Shown here in pieces: positions 1 to 8,509 of a stretch of DNA of 64,000 bases. The DNA comes from Caballeronia megalochromosomata. Lineage in GTDB: Bacteria > Pseudomonadota > Gammaproteobacteria > Burkholderiales > Burkholderiaceae. How positions within the stretch are numbered: the first letter of the stretch is position 1; each line of letters starts with the position of its first letter. The stretch is from positions 1-64,000 of the forward strand of contig LRBF01000215.1 in the NCBI GenBank assembly GCA_001580565.1. Reading direction: 5' to 3'. A model generated the notes under the pieces. The model was not told where the DNA came from and made no database searches. It saw only the letters and a list, made by a program, of their open reading frames with translations. Position numbers and translations under genes: made by a program.

Positions 1-2
1 GC

Positions 3-215
3 GAACCGCGAAAGCCGTGGCAAAGAGGAAGTAACGAGAATACCAATGGTTTGCTGCGTCAGTACTTTCCAAAAGGCCAGCCGTTGGATCATTACTCACA
101 GGCTGAGTTGAACGCAATTGCCAAGCGGCTCAATGAAAGGCCGCGGCAGACCTTGGGCTTTATGACTCCAGCGGAGAAATTGGCCGAGACGTTGGGGGTT
201 GCGTTGACCGGTTGA
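3..215 (+). mobile_element. IS30-family transposase, C-terminal part (cut by window start)
   Basis: An open frame enters from the left edge and stops at 213-215, giving about 70 residues. It contains WQRGSNENTNG followed by LLRQYFPKG and ends in ERPRQ..LGFMTPAEKL. This is the characteristic C-terminal end of IS30-family DDE transposases: the last catalytic glutamate sits in the NEN block, and the segment after it is conserved. The N-terminal DNA-binding part and first catalytic residues lie outside the window, so intactness cannot be judged. The bases around the stop (TTGACCGGTTGA) could form the start of the terminal inverted repeat, but only one end is visible. Confidence 0.85.
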
Positions 216-503
216 ATCCGCCGCTGCTTTCTTTGCCTACTTTCTTTGCAGCAGCAAAGAAAGTAGGTGCCGCCCCGCACAGGGGCAACGCTAATAAACC
301 GACACGAAAACGGGATCCAGCGTAAGCCCAAAAGCGCGTCAGCAAATCCGACGGCTTACGCGCGAAAGCAATTTCCGACTCGCGAAGCCCCACTTCTCGA
401 CACGCCAATTGAAGCCATGCGGCCTGCTCTCTAGGATTCGAAACGTACGATCCACACACCTTCGGTGCGCGATCGATGCGCATTCCGAACGGGAGAGAGC
501 CCC
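216..503. other. Intergenic region without a gene
   Basis: This stretch lies between the transposase remnant and the first catabolic gene. Apart from the palindrome at 235-268 nothing was recognised. Short frames on both strands have no convincing start or family signature. The promoter of the downstream CoA-transferase operon should lie in its right part, but no clear -35/-10 pair was seen. Confidence 0.5.
235..268. repeat. Strong palindromic intergenic repeat (REP-like hairpin)
   Basis: The arms CTACTTTCTTTGC (237-249) and GCAAAGAAAGTAG (254-266) are perfect complements separated by four bases, and one further C-G pair extends the stem. It begins about 20 bases after the IS30 transposase stop and is followed by GGTGCCGCCCCGCACAGGGGC. 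I recall similar palindromes dispersed between genes in Paraburkholderia and relatives; that copy number cannot be tested here. There is no T-run, so it is a poor intrinsic terminator. It may be a dispersed repeat or an IS target site. Confidence 0.7.
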
Positions 504-1793
504 ATGATTGTCTGCAGCAGCGTCGACGCGCTGGATTTGTCGGCCTTTATTCGCGCGGGCGATGCCGTTGTCTGCGGGCAGGGTCTCGCCGAGCCGGTGA
601 CACTGACGCGTGCCCTGGTCGAGCAACGGCAATCCCTCGGTCCGATCAGTCTTTTCATCGGACCGACTTACAGCGACACCTTCCACCCCGGTCATGGCGA
701 TTCCATCGCGTTCCGAAGTTATTGCGGCACGGCCCGCAACGCGGCACTCCTGGCCGCGCGGGTGCTCGATGTCGTGCCCGCCCACTACTCGGAACTGCCG
801 CGTCTGTTTGCGCGAGGAATCTTTCCGGCTGACGTTGTCCTGCTCACCTTGAGCGAACCTGACCCGCACGGGCGCTTCAACCTGGGACTGGCAAACGACT
901 ACATCGTCGACGCGGCGCGACGCGCGCGGCTCGTCATCGCCGAAATCAGCGATCGCCTGCCGTGGGTTCACGGCGCCGAATTGCCGGACGATATCCGCCC
1001 GCACGTCGTGGTGCGCACATCGCGCGAACCCATTTTTCTTGCAAGCAAGGCACTCGACGACGCGAGCGAACAGGATCGTGCCATAGCCGGGCACGTCGCA
1101 TCGCTGGTTCCGGATGGGGCGACGCTCGAACTCGGAATCGGCGCGCTGCCCGATCTCGTATTGCAGGCGTTGCACGGTCACCGTGATCTCGGCATCCACT
1201 CCGGCGTACTGGGCGATGGCGTCGCCGACCTGATGGAACGCGGCGTCATCAATAACGCCCGCAAGCCTAACTTTCGCGGTGTGAGCGTGGCGGGCCTCTT
1301 GATGGGCAGCCGCCGGCTGCTCGACTTCGCTCACAGGAACGAGCGCGTTTTTCTCGCGCCTCCGGGCGAAACGCACGACATCGGCGTGCTGCGCGCGATA
1401 CCCCGTTTCATCGCAATCAACGGGGCGATCGAGATCGATCTGAGCGGTCAGGTGAACGCCGAAAGCCGGAATGGGAAATACGTCGGCGCGGTGGGCGGGC
1501 AGGTCGACTTCGTGCGAGGCGCCAACGGTTCACCCGGCGGCCGCTCGATCATGCTGTTGCCGTCCACGGCGGGCAACGGCGCAGTCAGCCGCATCGTGGA
1601 ACATCTGCCGGGCTCGGTCGTCACCACGCCGCGCAGCGATGTCGATATGGTCGTCACCGAATGGGGCATCGCCGAACTGCGCGGAAAGGGTCTGCGTGAA
1701 CGTGCCAGCGCCCTTGTCGCAATCGCCCATCCCGACTTCCGTGAATCGCTCGAACGGCTGACTCACGAGCGACGCTCATTGCACGTGAGCTGA
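504..1793 (+). CDS. Acetyl-CoA hydrolase/transferase family protein (CoA-transferase)
   Basis: 429 residues. It resembles the acetyl-CoA hydrolase/4-hydroxybutyrate CoA-transferase family, which moves CoA between an acyl-CoA and a carboxylic acid. Family marks are the block IEIDLSGQVNAES near residue 320 and VVTEWGIAELRGKG near 390, typical of the C-terminal domain; family length is about 430. The ATG at 504 is preferred over the in-frame upstream extension because GGGAGAG (491-497) lies at the right distance. It is followed 41 bases later by a CaiB/BaiF CoA-transferase, so two unrelated CoA-transferases are probably co-transcribed. The acyl substrate is unknown. The family is clear; transferase versus hydrolase is not decided. 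Confidence 0.85.
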   Translation: MIVCSSVDALDLSAFIRAGDAVVCGQGLAEPVTLTRALVEQRQSLGPISLFIGPTYSDTFHPGHGDSIAFRSYCGTARNAALLAARVLDVVPAHYSELPRLFARGIFPADVVLLTLSEPDPHGRFNLGLANDYIVDAARRARLVIAEISDRLPWVHGAELPDDIRPHVVVRTSREPIFLASKALDDASEQDRAIAGHVASLVPDGATLELGIGALPDLVLQALHGHRDLGIHSGVLGDGVADLMERGVINNARKPNFRGVSVAGLLMGSRRLLDFAHRNERVFLAPPGETHDIGVLRAIPRFIAINGAIEIDLSGQVNAESRNGKYVGAVGGQVDFVRGANGSPGGRSIMLLPSTAGNGAVSRIVEHLPGSVVTTPRSDVDMVVTEWGIAELRGKGLRERASALVAIAHPDFRESLERLTHERRSLHVS

Positions 1794-1834
1794 ACGAACA
1801 CCTCATGCAACGATGACACAGTGGAGACAAGGTC

Positions 1835-2962
1835 ATGGCACATGTTCTACAGGGGATCAGGGTCGTCGATCAGGGCACATTCATCACGGGTCCTGCCGCC
1901 GGCATGCTGCTCGGCGATCTCGGCGCGGATGTGATCAAGGTCGAACAGCCGGGCAGCGGCGATCCGTTCCGTACCTTCCGGGGCGGGCTGTACAGTCCGC
2001 ACTTTCAGGCGTGCAACCGCAACAAGCGCAGCGTCACGCTCGATACGAAGCTCCCGGCCGACCTGGAAAAATTCGATGCGCTGATTCGCGACGCAGACGT
2101 CTATATCCAGAACTTCCGCCCCGGCGTAGCCGATCGCCTCAACGCCGGCGCAGAACGTCTCAGGAAGATCAACCCGCGGCTCATCTATTGCTCCATCAGC
2201 GGCTTCGGGCCAACCGGCCCATCGGCGCGACGCCCCGCTTACGACGGCGTGGCGCAAGCCGCGAGCGGATTGCTCAGCTTGCTGATCGACCCCGAGAAAC
2301 CCCGCGTGATCGGGCCCGCGCTGGCCGATTCCCTGACCGCGTTCTACGCGACATATGGAATACTCGGCGCCCTTTACGAGCGGGAACGGACAGGTCACGG
2401 CCGAAAAGTCGAACTGTCGATGCTCGAAGCCATGACTCACTTCAACCTAGATGCCTTCACGCACTTCTACCAGGCGGGCGAGATCGTCGGGCCGTATACG
2501 CGGCCGAGCGTGTCGCAAACATACGCACTCGAATGCGCCGATCATAAATGGATCGCCTTGCATATGTCGTCGCCGGAGAAGTTCTGGATCGGCCTTGCGA
2601 ATGCGATCGACCATCCCACGATTCTGGCGGACCCACGCTTCAGCAGCCGGGAAGGACGCATTGCCAATCAGGCTGTCCTCGCTCACATGCTCGCGGACAT
2701 CTTCCGTCGATTCGACCGCGCCGAATGGTGCGCGCGCCTCGAGAAAGAGGATGTGCCGCATGCTCCCATGTACGACGCAAGCGACGCGCTCGACGATCCG
2801 CAGGCGAAGCATCTGGAACTGCTGATCACGGCCCGGCACGAAACGATGGGCGATTTCCGGACCGTACGTTGCCCGCTCAGCTACGACGGCGAACGCTCGA
2901 CGCATGTGCGCCCGCCACCGGTGCTCGGCGAACACAATGCAGAGATCCTTGGACGACCCTGA
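1835..2962 (+). CDS. CaiB/BaiF family (class III) CoA-transferase
   Basis: 375 residues, normal for the class III CoA-transferase family, which transfers CoA through an aspartyl-CoA anhydride. The N-terminal Rossmann-like part contains GDLGADVIKVEQPG (27-40). The expected catalytic aspartate is D165 in GPALADS. A second conserved block is ERTGHGRKVELSMLEA. The start follows GAGACAAGG at a suitable distance. It lies 41 bases after the hydrolase/transferase-type CoA-transferase and is followed by a good terminator, so the two form a two-gene unit. One may activate an acid and the other exchange CoA for recycling; that is inference. Confidence 0.9.
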   Translation: MAHVLQGIRVVDQGTFITGPAAGMLLGDLGADVIKVEQPGSGDPFRTFRGGLYSPHFQACNRNKRSVTLDTKLPADLEKFDALIRDADVYIQNFRPGVADRLNAGAERLRKINPRLIYCSISGFGPTGPSARRPAYDGVAQAASGLLSLLIDPEKPRVIGPALADSLTAFYATYGILGALYERERTGHGRKVELSMLEAMTHFNLDAFTHFYQAGEIVGPYTRPSVSQTYALECADHKWIALHMSSPEKFWIGLANAIDHPTILADPRFSSREGRIANQAVLAHMLADIFRRFDRAEWCARLEKEDVPHAPMYDASDALDDPQAKHLELLITARHETMGDFRTVRCPLSYDGERSTHVRPPPVLGEHNAEILGRP

Positions 2963-3011
2963 GCGCTCGCCAGCCTCTCTCACATGCCCGCACGTATACC
3001 CTTCATTGACG

Positions 3012-3040
3012 GCTAACCCGGCGACGTGTTAGCTTTTTTT
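3012..3040 (+). terminator. Rho-independent terminator after the CoA-transferase pair
   Basis: GCTAAC (3012-3017) pairs with GTTAGC (3028-3033) across a ten-base loop, followed directly by seven T residues (3034-3040). It lies about 50 bases after the CaiB/BaiF stop and before the LysR gene, separating the two units. The stem is short at six pairs, so efficiency may be moderate. Confidence 0.65.
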
Positions 3041-3078
3041 GATCCAGAAAAATAATAAAAGATCACCCAGGAGGCGCC

Positions 3079-4056
3079 ATGAACGGGCTCAGCATCCACT
3101 CTTTGGTGAGGAAAGTCGATCTCTTCACCTTGAAGCTCTTTCTCTCCGCAATCGAAGAAGGTCAGATCGGCCGGGCCGCGGTGCGCGAGCACATCGCGCC
3201 GTCAGCGGCCACCAAGCGCATTCAGGATCTGGAAGATCTCGCCGGCATGAAACTATTGGATCGCAGTCCGAAAGGTGTCGTGCCGAGTGCGGCCGGTGAG
3301 GTGTTTGCGCGGCACATCCGGATGATGCTCGCCAACCTCGACGACATGCGCCGCGAAATCGGCGAGTTTGCCGAAGGCGTTCGTGGTCATGTCGCCGTCT
3401 GCGCGCCGCGCCTGCTGATCACTCACTTTCTGGGCCGGGAAATCGGCGATTTCACACGGCGATTCCCGCTGGTGAACATCGAACTGCTGGAAGACAGCAA
3501 CGCGAATGCGGTGCGGGCCGTCGCCGCGGGCGACGTCGATCTCTCTGTATTCGTCGGGAACGACACACTGCCTCACGACATGCTCGACATCGTCGAATAT
3601 CAGTCCGACAGGCTGGTGGCCGTGCTCCCGATGAATCATCCGTCAGGCGGTTGCAGCGGTCTTGCACTCGAAGCGCTTCTCGATCTCGACTTCGTGGCGC
3701 ACCACACGACCGCCATCACCGGCATTCAGCGCGCGGCGCTCGCCATGGGTCGCGAACTTCACGTGAAATACAGCGTGAACACGATTGAATCCGCGCGCAG
3801 CCTCGTGAGAGCGGGCCTGGGAATCACGGTGCAGCCGGAAAGCATGCTGTCGATGGAAGACAACGCGCAACTCGCGGTGGTGCCGCTCATCGGCGACTGG
3901 GCGCGGCTCAGCCATTACATCGGGACGCTGCGTGGACGTTCGTTGAAAGCGGCCGCAAAGGCGTTGATCGATCAACTGATGCAGCATGCGCCCGTATTGC
4001 GCGACGCGCGTTCCACGGAAGGAAACAGCGCCGCCGAATTGAGCCGCGCTTCGTGA
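3079..4056 (+). CDS. LysR-family transcriptional regulator
   Basis: 325 residues. The N-terminal winged helix-turn-helix (about residues 14-75) has the LysR pattern: LKLFLSAIEEGQIGRAA, then PSAATKRIQDLEDLAG and LLDRSPKGVVPSAAGEVF. A periplasmic-binding-protein-like effector domain follows. The start has a strong GGAGG six bases upstream. It sits between the CoA-transferase pair and the SDR/flavoprotein genes, so it probably controls this acyl-CoA cluster. The variant SAATKRIQDLE instead of SxxSxxIxxLE is within family range. Effector unknown. Confidence 0.9.
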   Translation: MNGLSIHSLVRKVDLFTLKLFLSAIEEGQIGRAAVREHIAPSAATKRIQDLEDLAGMKLLDRSPKGVVPSAAGEVFARHIRMMLANLDDMRREIGEFAEGVRGHVAVCAPRLLITHFLGREIGDFTRRFPLVNIELLEDSNANAVRAVAAGDVDLSVFVGNDTLPHDMLDIVEYQSDRLVAVLPMNHPSGGCSGLALEALLDLDFVAHHTTAITGIQRAALAMGRELHVKYSVNTIESARSLVRAGLGITVQPESMLSMEDNAQLAVVPLIGDWARLSHYIGTLRGRSLKAAAKALIDQLMQHAPVLRDARSTEGNSAAELSRAS

Positions 4057-4084
4057 ATGCTTGTCCGCAAACCGGGCCGTACGC

Positions 4085-4867
4085 TCACCAGCCGCCGAAC
4101 GATAGTCCGCCGTTCACACTGATTGTCTGTCCGGTCACCTGAGCAGACTCGTTCGACGCCAGGAATACCGCGACCCGCGCCACTTCTTCCGCGGTGGGCG
4201 GACGCCCGGACGGGAAGCGTTCAACGAGCTTGCTGAAAAGACGATGTTGAAAGTTCTCCTGCGCGAAGATGCGTTCCCACGAGGGCGTGTCGGACGTCAG
4301 CGTCAGGGAGACGCTATTCACGCGAATGTTCCAGCGCGCGAATTCCTTGGCGAGCGCCTTTGTCATCAGGATGACGCTTGCGCCTACCGCGCCCACGATC
4401 GATTCGCCCGGCGTCGGATGCCGGCCCGCATCGGTGCCGACCATGACGACGGCGCCTCCGCGCTTCTTCAGATAGGGCACCGCGGCGTGGACCGGGAAGA
4501 TGCGCGCGAGAAAGCGTGATTCGAAGGCTTCTACAAGCTGTGCGCCCGTCATCTCGGCGAAAGGCATCGGGCTGACGGTGCCCTGCGCTCCAGAACTGAC
4601 CACGATGTCGATACCGCCGTCGATTGCCGCGGCCGTTTGCGCCACACGAGTTGCTGAATCGTAGTCCGAACAATCGCCGAGCGCATAGCTCACACGATCG
4701 GAAAACGCCCGCAACTGCGCTACGGCTTTCTCGGCGGATTCCCGCGTACGGCTATTGATGACAACGACGGCGCCGCTGCCAGCGAGTTTCTCGGCGATTC
4801 GCAGGCCAAGTCCACCGGATGCGCCGGTCACCAGAACCACCTTGTTTTCGAAATCGGGATACTGCAC
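4085..4867 (-). CDS. SDR-fold protein lacking the standard catalytic Tyr/Lys
   Basis: 260 residues from a GTG start at 4867, chosen because AGGAGA lies just upstream and residue 1 then precedes the fold; the frame itself opens further upstream without a better site. The nucleotide-binding motif TGASGGLG is intact near the N-terminus, and the C-terminal SVNGGLSFGG matches the classical SDR end. The active-site region reads GESIVGAVGASVILMTK. Counting back from TK, the YxxxK positions hold V and G, and the usual serine is replaced in VGTDAG. It may be a non-catalytic or mechanistically different member. It faces the second SDR gene across a shared promoter region. Confidence 0.85.
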   Translation of the reverse strand: MQYPDFENKVVLVTGASGGLGLRIAEKLAGSGAVVVINSRTRESAEKAVAQLRAFSDRVSYALGDCSDYDSATRVAQTAAAIDGGIDIVVSSGAQGTVSPMPFAEMTGAQLVEAFESRFLARIFPVHAAVPYLKKRGGAVVMVGTDAGRHPTPGESIVGAVGASVILMTKALAKEFARWNIRVNSVSLTLTSDTPSWERIFAQENFQHRLFSKLVERFPSGRPPTAEEVARVAVFLASNESAQVTGQTISVNGGLSFGGW

Positions 4868-5121
4868 GAGCTGTCTCCTGTACGTTGGCCGGCCGACACG
4901 CGCATCGCGTAATTCGGGTCTGTAGTAACGAATGCTAGAAGCGCGCCGCGCGAGCTTCAATTCCCGATTCGCGATCTCGCGGTTTCCCAAATGCGAACAG
5001 CAGTGGTTCGTGCAACACGAATCACGGGTTCGTCAGTGATCAATTGAGTGGGCCGGGCTGCTTCACTAGCATCGAATCAGAAGTCGTACTGAGAGGCGAG
5101 ACGGCGCCAAAGGAGGAAGAC

Positions 5122-5904
5122 ATGGATATGGGACTCGCCGGCCGGCGCGTGCTGATCACGGGTGCATCGCAAGGCATCGGCGAAGGCGTCGCGAGGTCGT
5201 TCGCCGACGAAGGCTGTCATCTGTCGCTGGTTGCGCGCTCAGCGGAAAAACTCGATGCACTTGCCGGAGAACTTCGATCCGCGCACGACGTGGAAGTCGA
5301 TGTGCTCCCGCTCGACATGACGAGACCGGGCGCGATCGCCGATATCGTCTCGTTCGCAGGACACGCCGATATCCTCGTGAATAACGCCGGCGCGATTCCG
5401 GGAGGCACGCTGTGGGACATCGACGAGCCGGCCTGGCGCAGCGGCTGGGAATTGAAAGTGTTCGTCTATATCAATCTCACCCGTGCGATGTACTCGGAAA
5501 TGAAAGCGCGGGGGCGCGGCGTCATCCTGAACAACATCGGTAATGGCGGCCAGAACTTCGACTTCAACTACATCGCGGGGACGACAGGAAATGCAGCGCT
5601 GATGGCGTTCACCTGCGCGCTCGGCGGTCGCAGCCTCGAGGACGGCATTCGCGTGGTGGGCGTGAACCCGGGACCTGTCGCCACCGAACGCATCGCCAGG
5701 GTGCTCGAAGGTCATGCGATCCGCCTGCTGGGCGACAAGGCGCGCTCGGACGAGCTGCTGGCACGCTACCCGCTCGGTCGCGCCGCCTCCGTGGCGGAGA
5801 TCGCCGACCTGTTTGTCTATCTGGCTTCCCCGCGCTCGAGTTACACGACGGGCACGATCATCACGGTGGACGGCGGCATCACGTCGAGGCGCTCGGTGGC
5901 CTGA
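5122..5904 (+). CDS. SDR-family oxidoreductase with an altered catalytic motif
   Basis: 260 residues. TGASQGIG (13-20) and NNAG (87-90) mark a classical short-chain dehydrogenase/reductase. The ATG at 5122 follows a near-perfect AAAGGAGGAAGAC; an upstream in-frame start at 5044 lacks such a site. The active-site stretch reads FNYIAGTTGNAALMAF: Y150 is present but the lysine four residues later is T154. I recall this pattern from some SDRs in aromatic- and acyl-CoA-degrading clusters, so it may be a distinct subfamily rather than a dead copy. It is followed 57 bases later by the FadH-like flavoprotein, probably in one transcript. Confidence 0.88.
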   Translation: MDMGLAGRRVLITGASQGIGEGVARSFADEGCHLSLVARSAEKLDALAGELRSAHDVEVDVLPLDMTRPGAIADIVSFAGHADILVNNAGAIPGGTLWDIDEPAWRSGWELKVFVYINLTRAMYSEMKARGRGVILNNIGNGGQNFDFNYIAGTTGNAALMAFTCALGGRSLEDGIRVVGVNPGPVATERIARVLEGHAIRLLGDKARSDELLARYPLGRAASVAEIADLFVYLASPRSSYTTGTIITVDGGITSRRSVA

Positions 5905-5961
5905 TGACAACCGTGCGTGCTGCCGTTTCATGCCGTGTGCCGCGGATTGAGGAGTAGTCGC

Positions 5962-7926
5962 ATGTTCGAACGTGTATTTTCACCGATCAAGATCGGCGCC
6001 GTCGAGATACCCAATCGCATCGTCAGAACGGCGCACGCGACGGCATTTTCGCGCGGCTATGTCAACGACGATCTGATCGCCTATCACCTGGAGCGCGCGA
6101 AGGGCGGAGCGGGCCTCTCGATTATCGAAGGCGCATCGGTTCATCCGTCGTCGACGTTTGCATTGAGCATTCGCGATGACGGCGCCATTGCGCCCATGCG
6201 GCGACTGGTCGATGCCGTCGCGCCGACCGGGATGAAGCTCTTTCAGCAGCTCTGGCACGGCGGCTATACGGACCCTTCCGCGAGCGGCGGTTTGCCCTGG
6301 GCGGTAGCGGCGCTCCCCGGGCGGTATGCGGTATCGCCACCGATTCCGATGACGACCGACCAGATCGGCGAACTGGTCGATGCGTACGCGAAGGCTGCGG
6401 TACGCGTCGAAGCATCGGGTGTTCAGGGCGTCGAAATCCTGGCGGGGAATGGTTATTTGTTTTCGCAATTCTTTTCGCCCGTACTCAACCAGCGTACCGA
6501 CGAATACGGCGGCAGTTTCGAGAATCGCATTCGTGCGTTGCTCGACACGCTGCGCGCCATTCGCGCGGTGACGTCGTCGGGGTTTGCGCTGGGCATCCGG
6601 ATCGGCGACAGTTCGGATCAACGCATCCTGTCGGCGCAGGATGCGAATGCCATCGCTCTGCGCGCACAGGCGGAAGGGCTGATCGATTTCGTGAACGTCA
6701 CTCACGGAGACTACTACTTTCATGTCGACCGATATGCGGGCATGGATCAGCCGGTGGGCTATCAGCTACCCTTCGTGGAGCGCATCGCACGAGATATATC
6801 GGTGCCGCGGATCATCGTCGGCCGCTATGCCACGCTCGATGACGCCGAACAGGCATTGAAAGAAGGCCAGGCGGATCTGATCAATATCGTTCGGGGCATG
6901 ATCGCCGATCCGCAACTGGTCGTGAAGGCGCGCGACGGTCGCGGGACCGAGGTGCGGCCCTGCATCGGCTGCAACCAGGGATGTATCGGCGGCGTTTTCA
7001 ACGGGCGCATGGGGTGCGCGGTGAACCCCGTCGTGGGCTACGAGAAGATGCTCTCGGAAGACAGGATCGTCAGGACGGCGACGCCGCGCAAGGTGATCGT
7101 CGTGGGCGGCGGCGTTGCGGGCATGGAGGCCGCCCGTGTCGCGCTGCTCGGCGGTCATCGCGTCACGCTGGTCGAAGCGGCCTCCGATCTGGGCGGTCTG
7201 CTTAACTACGCCCGACACATGCCGAAGCTTCACGCGATCGGAGACATCGCCGTCTGGCTCGAAAATGAAATTTACCGGCTGGGCGCCGAGGTGAAGCTGT
7301 CGACGTACATGGACGCCGAGGACGTGCTTGCCGAGAACCCGGACGTCGTTATCGTCGCGACCGGATCGCAGCCCGCCGATGTCCACGCGTTCATGCAGAC
7401 CGCCGATCCCGCGGCAGAGGTACGGATCGCCGCCGATGCGCGCGTGCTCACGTCGATCGATATGATCATGGACGGCGCGAAAGACCATGGCAGAACGGCG
7501 CTCGTATTCGACGATGTCGGGCACTACGAAGCGATCGGCTGCTGCGAGGAACTCATCAACAGAGGGCTGGAGGTGACCTACGTCACGCGTCACCTGATGT
7601 TCGCGCCCGCCATGGAGGCGACCGGGCGCACGCAGGCGGCGTTGCAGCGCTTCTACAAGGCGGGCACGTTCCGGATCGTCACGCAGGCGGAACTGGTTGC
7701 GATCGAAAAGGGACGAGCAACGATCAAGCCGATTTTCGGCACCGAAGCGGAAGTGCTTCAGGCGGAAACGGTCGTGATCGTGGGCTATCGTGAGTCGCAG
7801 ATTGAAATATGGCGGGCATTGCGGGGCCGCGTGGCCCAGCTTCACTTGGTCGGCGATGCGCTTTCCGCACGCGACCTTCAACCCGCGATACGCGAAGGCC
7901 ACCTCGCCGCGCGATCGATCACCTGA
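5962..7926 (+). CDS. FadH-like NADH:flavin oxidoreductase (TIM barrel, 4Fe-4S, FAD/NAD domains)
   Basis: 654 residues, the length of 2,4-dienoyl-CoA reductase and trimethylamine dehydrogenase relatives. Residues 1-330 form the old-yellow-enzyme FMN barrel, with QRTDEYGGSFENR near 177-189. Cysteines C334, C337, C341 and C352 have the spacing expected for a 4Fe-4S cluster. A dinucleotide-binding GGGVAGMEAA follows near 380. The family reduces conjugated enoyl-CoA or related double bonds using NAD(P)H. Start at 5962 follows TTGAGGAG. It lies downstream of the SDR and overlaps the end of a convergent hydrolase gene by eight bases. The substrate is not predictable from sequence. Confidence 0.9.
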   Translation: MFERVFSPIKIGAVEIPNRIVRTAHATAFSRGYVNDDLIAYHLERAKGGAGLSIIEGASVHPSSTFALSIRDDGAIAPMRRLVDAVAPTGMKLFQQLWHGGYTDPSASGGLPWAVAALPGRYAVSPPIPMTTDQIGELVDAYAKAAVRVEASGVQGVEILAGNGYLFSQFFSPVLNQRTDEYGGSFENRIRALLDTLRAIRAVTSSGFALGIRIGDSSDQRILSAQDANAIALRAQAEGLIDFVNVTHGDYYFHVDRYAGMDQPVGYQLPFVERIARDISVPRIIVGRYATLDDAEQALKEGQADLINIVRGMIADPQLVVKARDGRGTEVRPCIGCNQGCIGGVFNGRMGCAVNPVVGYEKMLSEDRIVRTATPRKVIVVGGGVAGMEAARVALLGGHRVTLVEAASDLGGLLNYARHMPKLHAIGDIAVWLENEIYRLGAEVKLSTYMDAEDVLAENPDVVIVATGSQPADVHAFMQTADPAAEVRIAADARVLTSIDMIMDGAKDHGRTALVFDDVGHYEAIGCCEELINRGLEVTYVTRHLMFAPAMEATGRTQAALQRFYKAGTFRIVTQAELVAIEKGRATIKPIFGTEAEVLQAETVVIVGYRESQIEIWRALRGRVAQLHLVGDALSARDLQPAIREGHLAARSIT

Positions 7927-8488
7927 TAAGACAGAGCTCGGCGACCAGCTCATCGGCAAGCGGCCACTCGCCGTGCCCCGACGCGGGATTCAAATGGCCA
8001 ACCGCGCCGATATCGAGGAAGCGGCTGCCCCACGCTTGCGCGAGTTCCGCGACGCGCTCGATGCGCGCGAGCGGATCGTTGGTGCTGGCGGCGACGATGC
8101 TCGGAAACGGCAGAGGCATGCGCGGAGTCGGCATCCAGCCGTGTTGCTGCAGGGCATCGAGGGTCGGGTAACCTTCCGGAAGCGGCGCTTCGAAGTCGGG
8201 CGGCGTGGCGAGCAGGGCGCCGTGAATGGGCCGTGTGTGACGCTGTGCCCAGTGCACGGTGATCATGACGCCCGCGCTATGCGCGACGAGCACGACCGGT
8301 CCGTCGATCTGCGCCAGCGCTGCATCGAGTGCCGCGACACGCGCCGCACAGCTCAGCTTGTCGTGCTGGATCGGCGGCACGGAGCGCGCGTTGGGGAGCC
8401 TGCGTTCGAGCAGGGTCTGCCAGTGTTCATCGACATGATCGCGCAGTCCTGGAACGATCAGGACGGTAGGCGTCGAGTGAGAGGACAT
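7919..8488 (-). CDS. RBBP9/YdeN-type alpha/beta hydrolase
   Basis: 189 residues. The short serine-hydrolase fold of the RBBP9/YdeN family is shown by VLIVPGLRDHVDEHWQ at the start, the nucleophile in LVAHSAG (S71), an acid in STNDPLARIE and the histidine region GHLNPASGHGEWP near the C-terminus. Proteins of this kind have weak esterase activity and often unknown natural substrates. It is the last gene of a minus-strand run after BKACE and the MFS transporter, 21 bases after the transporter stop. Its 3' end overlaps the convergent FadH-like gene by eight bases. Confidence 0.88.
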   Translation of the reverse strand: MSSHSTPTVLIVPGLRDHVDEHWQTLLERRLPNARSVPPIQHDKLSCAARVAALDAALAQIDGPVVLVAHSAGVMITVHWAQRHTRPIHGALLATPPDFEAPLPEGYPTLDALQQHGWMPTPRMPLPFPSIVAASTNDPLARIERVAELAQAWGSRFLDIGAVGHLNPASGHGEWPLADELVAELCLIR

Positions 8489-8509
8489 CGAGGTTGTTCC
8501 TGTAGAGTT

